Origin: JADJLQ01 sp044227925
Lineage (GTDB): Bacteria > Bacteroidota > Bacteroidia > Chitinophagales > Saprospiraceae
NCBI GenBank assembly: GCA_044227925.1
Contig: JBGAVW010000002.1
Location: 1 to 64,000 of the forward strand
DNA: 64,000 nt
Direction of reading: 5' to 3'
This document shows, piece after piece, positions 59,512 to 64,000 of this stretch (its first letter is position 1; every line of letters starts with the position of its first letter). The translations under genes and the position numbers were made by a program. Under the pieces are notes generated by a model. That model was not told the origin of the DNA. It did not search any database and worked only from the letters and a program-made list of their open reading frames with translations.

Positions 59512-61632
59512 ATGTCACTCGTGTATCTTCCCATCATTGCTGCAGAGTTAAACATAAGTAATAATCAAGTGCAAGCCGTCATTAAATTAATAGATGATGG
59601 CTCTACTACCCCTTTCATAGCCAGGTATCGCAAAGAACTTACACAATCTCTTAATGAAGTACAAATAGAAAACATTCGTAAGTTATATAATAAATATGCT
59701 GAACTTGAAAACAGAAAGGAGTTTATACTGGACACCATTAAATCTCAGCTTAAGCTCACTCCCGCGCTGGAAAGTCAGATTTTACAAACCTGGGATGCCA
59801 GTATACTGGAAGACCTGTATCTGCCATTCAAACCAAAAAGAAAGACCAGGGCCACCATGGCTAAGGAAAAAGGATTGGAGCCTTTAGCATTCTGGTTAAT
59901 GAAAGAATACCCTTTGGACCCTTTTATCGAAGCAAAAAAATATAAGCATAAAGAGGTGCCTACCGAAGATCTTGCCTTAAGTGGTGCCAGGGATATTATT
60001 GCTGATTTGATCAACGAAAACGCCACTGCAAGGTCAATAGTAAGAGATCAATACGAAAAATATTCCATTCTTTTTTCTGAAGTCATAAAAGGAAAAGAGC
60101 AGGAAGGTCATCAATACAAAGACTATTTCCATTATGAAGAAAAACGAAATCATTGTCCATCGCACAGGTTATTGGCCATGTTCCGCGGGGAAAGTGAAGG
60201 TTATTTAAAACTTTCTATAGAACCCGATGTAGAAAAATGTATTCAAAAATTAGAATATCTATTGATCAAAAAAAACAATGCATCAAGTGAACAATGCAGA
60301 CTGGCATTACGTGATGCTTACAAGCGGTTACTCTCACCATCTATCGAAACAGAAATTCGTCATAGTTCAAAAATAAAAGCTGATGAGGCAGCGATTCAAA
60401 TATTTGCAGACAATTTGAAACAATTATTACTGGCACCACCACTCGGTCATCAGAGAATACTTGCTATAGACCCTGGATTTAAATCCGGTTGCAAGATAGT
60501 CTGCCTGGATGAACAGGGAATGCTATTACATGATGAAGTAATTTATCCGATGGAACCTCAAAATCAAACCCACCATTCTGCCCAACGGATCCATTTTCTG
60601 ATAAAAAGCTATGGAATACAGGCTATAGCCATTGGTAATGGTACCGCCGGCAGGGAAACTGAAATGTGGATTAAATCATTATCCATTGTAGATGTAAGCA
60701 TATATATGGTAAATGAAAATGGGGCCTCCGTATATTCTGCTTCAGAGATTGCAAGAGAAGAATTTCCTGATAAAGATCTTACGGTGCGGGGTGCTGTTTC
60801 TATTGGAAGAAGATTGGCAGATCCCCTGGCCGAACTGGTAAAAATAGATGCAAAGTCCATTGGTGTCGGCCAATATCAGCATGATGTAGATCAATCAAAA
60901 CTAAAAGCCAGCCTTGACACCGTAGTAGTAAATGCAGTAAACCAGGTCGGGGTAAATCTAAACACAGCAAGTAAAAGTCTGTTGACCTATGTGTCAGGTC
61001 TAAATGAAAAAACAGCACAAAATATAATTGAGTATAGAAACCAGCATGGTGCATTTAAGTCCAGAATGCAATTGAAAAAAGTGCCGCGATTAGGTGAAAA
61101 AACATTCGAACAATGTGCTGGTTTTTTGAGAATACCCAACGGAGAAAATGTCTTAGACAATAGCTCAGTACATCCCGAAAGTTATGATATAGTGAGTAGG
61201 ATGGCTGATTCCCAACACTGCAGTATTGTGGAATTGATGACACACGCACACCTCAGACAAAACATTTCACCTGAAAAATTTATCACTAACCAGGCGGGAT
61301 TGCCTACGGTTCTGGATATATTGGACGAATTATCAAAACCTGGTCGTGATCCCCGAAAAAAGTTGATCCCATTTACCTTCAGCGATATTAAAAAACCGGA
61401 AGAATTAAAACCCGGTATGGTCTTGCCCGGCATAGTTACCAATATTACACAATTTGGTTGCTTTGTAGACATAGGAGTGAAACAAGATGGCATGGTTCAC
61501 ATTTCCGAATTAGCTGAAACCTTTATCACTGACCCTAATACAATAGTACGTTTGCAACAAGCTGTGAAGGTGAGAGTACTGAATGTCGATCTGTCCAGAA
61601 AAAGAATCAGTCTGTCGATGAAAAATATTTAG
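59512..61632 (+). CDS. tex: Tex-family transcription accessory protein
   Basis: A 706-residue protein with all Tex domains in order: the N-terminal helical part (STTPFIARYRKELTQSLNEV), the YqgF/RuvC-like domain near 310-440 (RILAIDPGFKSGCKIVCLD, AIAIGNGTAGRETE), a helix-hairpin-helix region (about 480-570, SKSLLTYVSGLNEKTAQNII), and the C-terminal S1 domain (about 635-704, VLPGIVTNITQFGCFVDIGV). Tex binds nucleic acids and affects transcription and toxin expression in other bacteria. Slightly shorter than most Tex proteins (about 770) but complete. Cytosolic. Confidence 0.95.
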   Translation: MSLVYLPIIAAELNISNNQVQAVIKLIDDGSTTPFIARYRKELTQSLNEVQIENIRKLYNKYAELENRKEFILDTIKSQLKLTPALESQILQTWDASILEDLYLPFKPKRKTRATMAKEKGLEPLAFWLMKEYPLDPFIEAKKYKHKEVPTEDLALSGARDIIADLINENATARSIVRDQYEKYSILFSEVIKGKEQEGHQYKDYFHYEEKRNHCPSHRLLAMFRGESEGYLKLSIEPDVEKCIQKLEYLLIKKNNASSEQCRLALRDAYKRLLSPSIETEIRHSSKIKADEAAIQIFADNLKQLLLAPPLGHQRILAIDPGFKSGCKIVCLDEQGMLLHDEVIYPMEPQNQTHHSAQRIHFLIKSYGIQAIAIGNGTAGRETEMWIKSLSIVDVSIYMVNENGASVYSASEIAREEFPDKDLTVRGAVSIGRRLADPLAELVKIDAKSIGVGQYQHDVDQSKLKASLDTVVVNAVNQVGVNLNTASKSLLTYVSGLNEKTAQNIIEYRNQHGAFKSRMQLKKVPRLGEKTFEQCAGFLRIPNGENVLDNSSVHPESYDIVSRMADSQHCSIVELMTHAHLRQNISPEKFITNQAGLPTVLDILDELSKPGRDPRKKLIPFTFSDIKKPEELKPGMVLPGIVTNITQFGCFVDIGVKQDGMVHISELAETFITDPNTIVRLQQAVKVRVLNVDLSRKRISLSMKNI

Positions 61633-61722
61633 CCATTTTATTTATTGCACAATTTGCCTTTTTATTAAAATAGAATTTACACCGCCCCTCACAATTTATT
61701 TCATAATTAATATCTTCATTGC

Positions 61723-64000
61723 ATGAAGTTTAGCTTTACTACATACAGATCTTTTTATTTTATTTGTATCAGCACCTGTATTTTCTTGTCTTGTAAGCCT
61801 TCCCATCAAGACCCGAAAGACTGGCCTGTGGTAAAATTACCTGCAGATGCTGATACCACTTCCGAATATTGGAAAGGGGTAGATCTTAGTCCAAAACCGC
61901 CTGTCTTACCATTACCGGTAAAAGAAGAACGCTCAAAGTTTCTTTTACAAGATGGCTATTCAATGGAGGCTGTGCTTACAGAACCAAAAATAGAGCAACC
62001 AGCTGCTATACACTTTGATGGTAATGGTAGAATGTATGTACTGGAGCTTAGATCCTATATGCTCACAGCGGATTCAAAAGGCACGCTCGAACCAATAAGC
62101 GGAATCTCCCGATGGGAAGATATTGACAACGATGGTATATACGAAAAAGGAGGCCTGTTTGTGGATAGCCTGGTTTTTCCAAGATTTGTCTTACCCTATG
62201 GCCCCAACAGTGTGCTCACTATGGAATCCAATGCAGATATAGTATACAAATTCACGGATACGGATAATGATGGTAAAGCAGACAAAAAAGAGTTTTTTAC
62301 AGATAACTTTGGTCGTGCGGGCAATGTAGAGCATCAACAAGCATTTCTGTATTGGGGTATGGATAATTGGCTATACAGTACAGTAAATGCATTTCGTATA
62401 AGAGAAACAGCCAATGGAGTGATCAGGGAATCGACCGCTTCGAATCATGCCCAATGGGGTATAACGCATGATGATGATGGCAAACTTTGGTTTCAGGGTG
62501 GAGCCAGCGGAGTACCTTCCTATTTTCAATTTCCAATTCACTATGGTGATTATGTAGTTAAGGATAATTTTGCTCCCGGATTTCAAGTACCCTGGGGAGC
62601 TGCTATCAAAATTGCTGATTTACAACCTGGCATGGGAGCAGTACGGCAACCTGATGGTAGCCTTAATCAGGTTACCGGGTCTGCAGGTAATGATATATTC
62701 AGGGGCGACCGATTACCCAAATCTTTATATGGGGAATATTTTTATGGCGAACCTGTGGCCCGGATTGTAAGACAGATTCATGCAGAGGTAAAAGATGGAC
62801 TGAGCACACTGCATAATGTGTATCAGAAAGATAGTTCTGAGTTTATTCGCTCCACAGATCCTCTTTTCAGACCGGTTGACATGGCTACTGCTCCTGATGG
62901 TACAATGTACATCGTGGATATGTATCATGGAATTATTCAGGAAGGGGAATGGACACCGGTAGGGTCGTATTTAAGAGCCAAAATAGAACAATACCAATTA
63001 GATAAAGTAATTGGACTTGGCAGGATATGGAGACTGACCCATAAAGACATGTCAAGGGATAAGACAAAACCACGTATGTATGAAGAATCATCTGCTGAGC
63101 TAGTAAAACATCTCGAACATCCCAATGGCTGGTGGAGGGATATGGCGCAGCAAATATTGGTGCAACGAAAAGACAAAACAGTGACCGATGCTTTAGTACA
63201 AATAGTAAAATCTTCGAATAAATTAGAATCAAAATTTAATGCCTTGTGGACATTGGAAGGAATCGGCACTTTGGATAGCAACCTGGTAAAATCTCTACTG
63301 AGTGATTCCAATCCCAGGATGCGCAAAATGGGTCTTTGGCTAAGCGAATCATTATTTAAAGCAGGTGTAAAATCCTTTGAAAAAAATTATCTGCAGATGA
63401 TGAACGACCAAGATACAGAGGTAAAAATGCGCGCATTGATGACCGGGAGATTGCTCAAAATACCAGGCACTGCAGAAAAAGCTAAAGAACTACTCAAAGC
63501 AGACACCAGCATTGCGGGATTAAAAATAGTAACCAGGCAAATCATTGACCCTCCAGTAGTAAATGCATTTTTTGGAAGGTCCAATCCTAATTTTAATGAT
63601 GAGCAAAAGGCATTAGTGGAGAAAGGTTCAAAAATTTTTGCGGGATTATGTTCATCTTGTCATGGCGAGCTGGGAAGTGGCACGCCAGCTGCCGGTGGAA
63701 AATTAGTGGCACCCTCATTTATTAATTCTGCCCGTATTCAATCTCATCCTGATTATATAGTAAAATCACTTTTGCATGGTATCATGGGGCCCATCCAAAA
63801 AGAAATGTATACCGGAATTATGATGGCACCTATGAAAAAAGAAAAAGACGAATGGATAGCAGCTGTTGCATCCTTTATCCGGTCTAATTTTGAAAACGAA
63901 TCATCTACCATCGCCCCTGCAGATGTGGCCAGGATAAGAAAAGAAACTGCTCGCCAAACCAAAATGTATTCTTTTGATTCACTATGGCATTCAATTCCTA
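61723..64000 (+). CDS. Cytochrome c / PVC-type membrane-bound dehydrogenase-like lipoprotein (partial)
   Basis: The frame is open from the ATG at 61723 to the window end (759 codons), so the C-terminus is outside. It begins with a lipoprotein signal (FLSC-K lipobox at about 21-25). The first 430 residues form a propeller-type domain with Asp-rich turns, such as WEDIDNDGIYEKGG, FTDTDNDGKADKKEFF and ATAPDGTMYIVDMYHGIIQ, as in PVC-type heme-binding/TIGR02604 proteins. HEAT-like helices follow (about 465-600), then a cytochrome c domain with the heme motif GLCSSCHGELGSGTP near 642-656. It is probably an outer-membrane-facing oxidoreductase, perhaps of sugars; substrate unknown. Confidence 0.88.
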   Translation, partial: MKFSFTTYRSFYFICISTCIFLSCKPSHQDPKDWPVVKLPADADTTSEYWKGVDLSPKPPVLPLPVKEERSKFLLQDGYSMEAVLTEPKIEQPAAIHFDGNGRMYVLELRSYMLTADSKGTLEPISGISRWEDIDNDGIYEKGGLFVDSLVFPRFVLPYGPNSVLTMESNADIVYKFTDTDNDGKADKKEFFTDNFGRAGNVEHQQAFLYWGMDNWLYSTVNAFRIRETANGVIRESTASNHAQWGITHDDDGKLWFQGGASGVPSYFQFPIHYGDYVVKDNFAPGFQVPWGAAIKIADLQPGMGAVRQPDGSLNQVTGSAGNDIFRGDRLPKSLYGEYFYGEPVARIVRQIHAEVKDGLSTLHNVYQKDSSEFIRSTDPLFRPVDMATAPDGTMYIVDMYHGIIQEGEWTPVGSYLRAKIEQYQLDKVIGLGRIWRLTHKDMSRDKTKPRMYEESSAELVKHLEHPNGWWRDMAQQILVQRKDKTVTDALVQIVKSSNKLESKFNALWTLEGIGTLDSNLVKSLLSDSNPRMRKMGLWLSESLFKAGVKSFEKNYLQMMNDQDTEVKMRALMTGRLLKIPGTAEKAKELLKADTSIAGLKIVTRQIIDPPVVNAFFGRSNPNFNDEQKALVEKGSKIFAGLCSSCHGELGSGTPAAGGKLVAPSFINSARIQSHPDYIVKSLLHGIMGPIQKEMYTGIMMAPMKKEKDEWIAAVASFIRSNFENESSTIAPADVARIRKETARQTKMYSFDSLWHSIP

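Overview
The window looks like chromosomal DNA of a member of the Bacteroidota, most likely a free-living Saprospiria-type bacterium (the class is inference). Supporting signs are a SusC/SusD pair, several proteins with type IX secretion (T9SS) sorting tails including one gliding-type C-terminus, two tandem OmpH/Skp chaperones, a Gly-rich RRM protein, LytTR/LytS signalling, and promoters of the -33 TTTG / -7 TAnnTTTG type. Gene density is high and most genes are core or ordinary accessory genes. I see no prophage, insertion sequence, integron or CRISPR array.

Layout. 1-5.5 kb: a SusD lipoprotein (running off the left edge) and a SusC receptor, divergent from a LacI-type regulator, with three near-identical palindromic operators between them. 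5.5-16.3 kb: an ATP-grasp-like two-gene cassette, a dicarboxylate symporter, an RRM protein, YqeY, two Skp-like chaperones, an unknown membrane protein, a secreted M28 peptidase, DUF1761, and a WYL regulator with a DinB protein. 16.3-23 kb: a large TolB-like/outer-membrane-barrel protein, Lgt, a small barrel protein and a DUF4038 glycosidase-like protein. 23.3-32.7 kb: tRNA-Leu(TAG), trigger factor, formate-THF ligase, a small barrel protein, ClpP, ClpX, NAD synthetase, PurS and RsmI. 32.8-39.8 kb: a 1395-residue T9SS type B surface protein, an MFS transporter and a T9SS beta-helix protein. 39.9-44.8 kb: an ArsR regulator with two tandem operators and two SRPBCC proteins (one fused to a VOC domain), then DUF4407 and a metallo-beta-lactamase-fold hydrolase. 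44.9-53.5 kb: an EF-G paralogue, and a LytTR regulator with two LytS-like proteins, one of which has lost its catalytic residues, divergent from a T9SS protein and a collagen-like/YadA-like/S74 fibre protein. 53.6-64 kb: an HGSNAT-like membrane acyltransferase, an 11-Asp-box secreted propeller protein, a 6-Asp-box lipoprotein, Tex, and a cytochrome c-bearing lipoprotein that runs off the right edge.

How parts work together. The SusCD/LacI region is a self-contained substrate-controlled uptake locus: one operator overlaps the predicted -10-like box of the susCD promoter. The ArsR-SRPBCC-SRPBCC region looks like an autoregulated operon. The best candidate for something undescribed is 47.4-53.5 kb: a LytTR regulator, an active sensor kinase, a kinase-dead partner, a cluster of direct repeats between the divergent genes, and a surface fibre combining collagen triplets, YadA-like head repeats and a self-processing S74 chaperone. 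That these form one system is inference from position only. All functional calls come from reading translated sequence and remembered family motifs; no database search was run.
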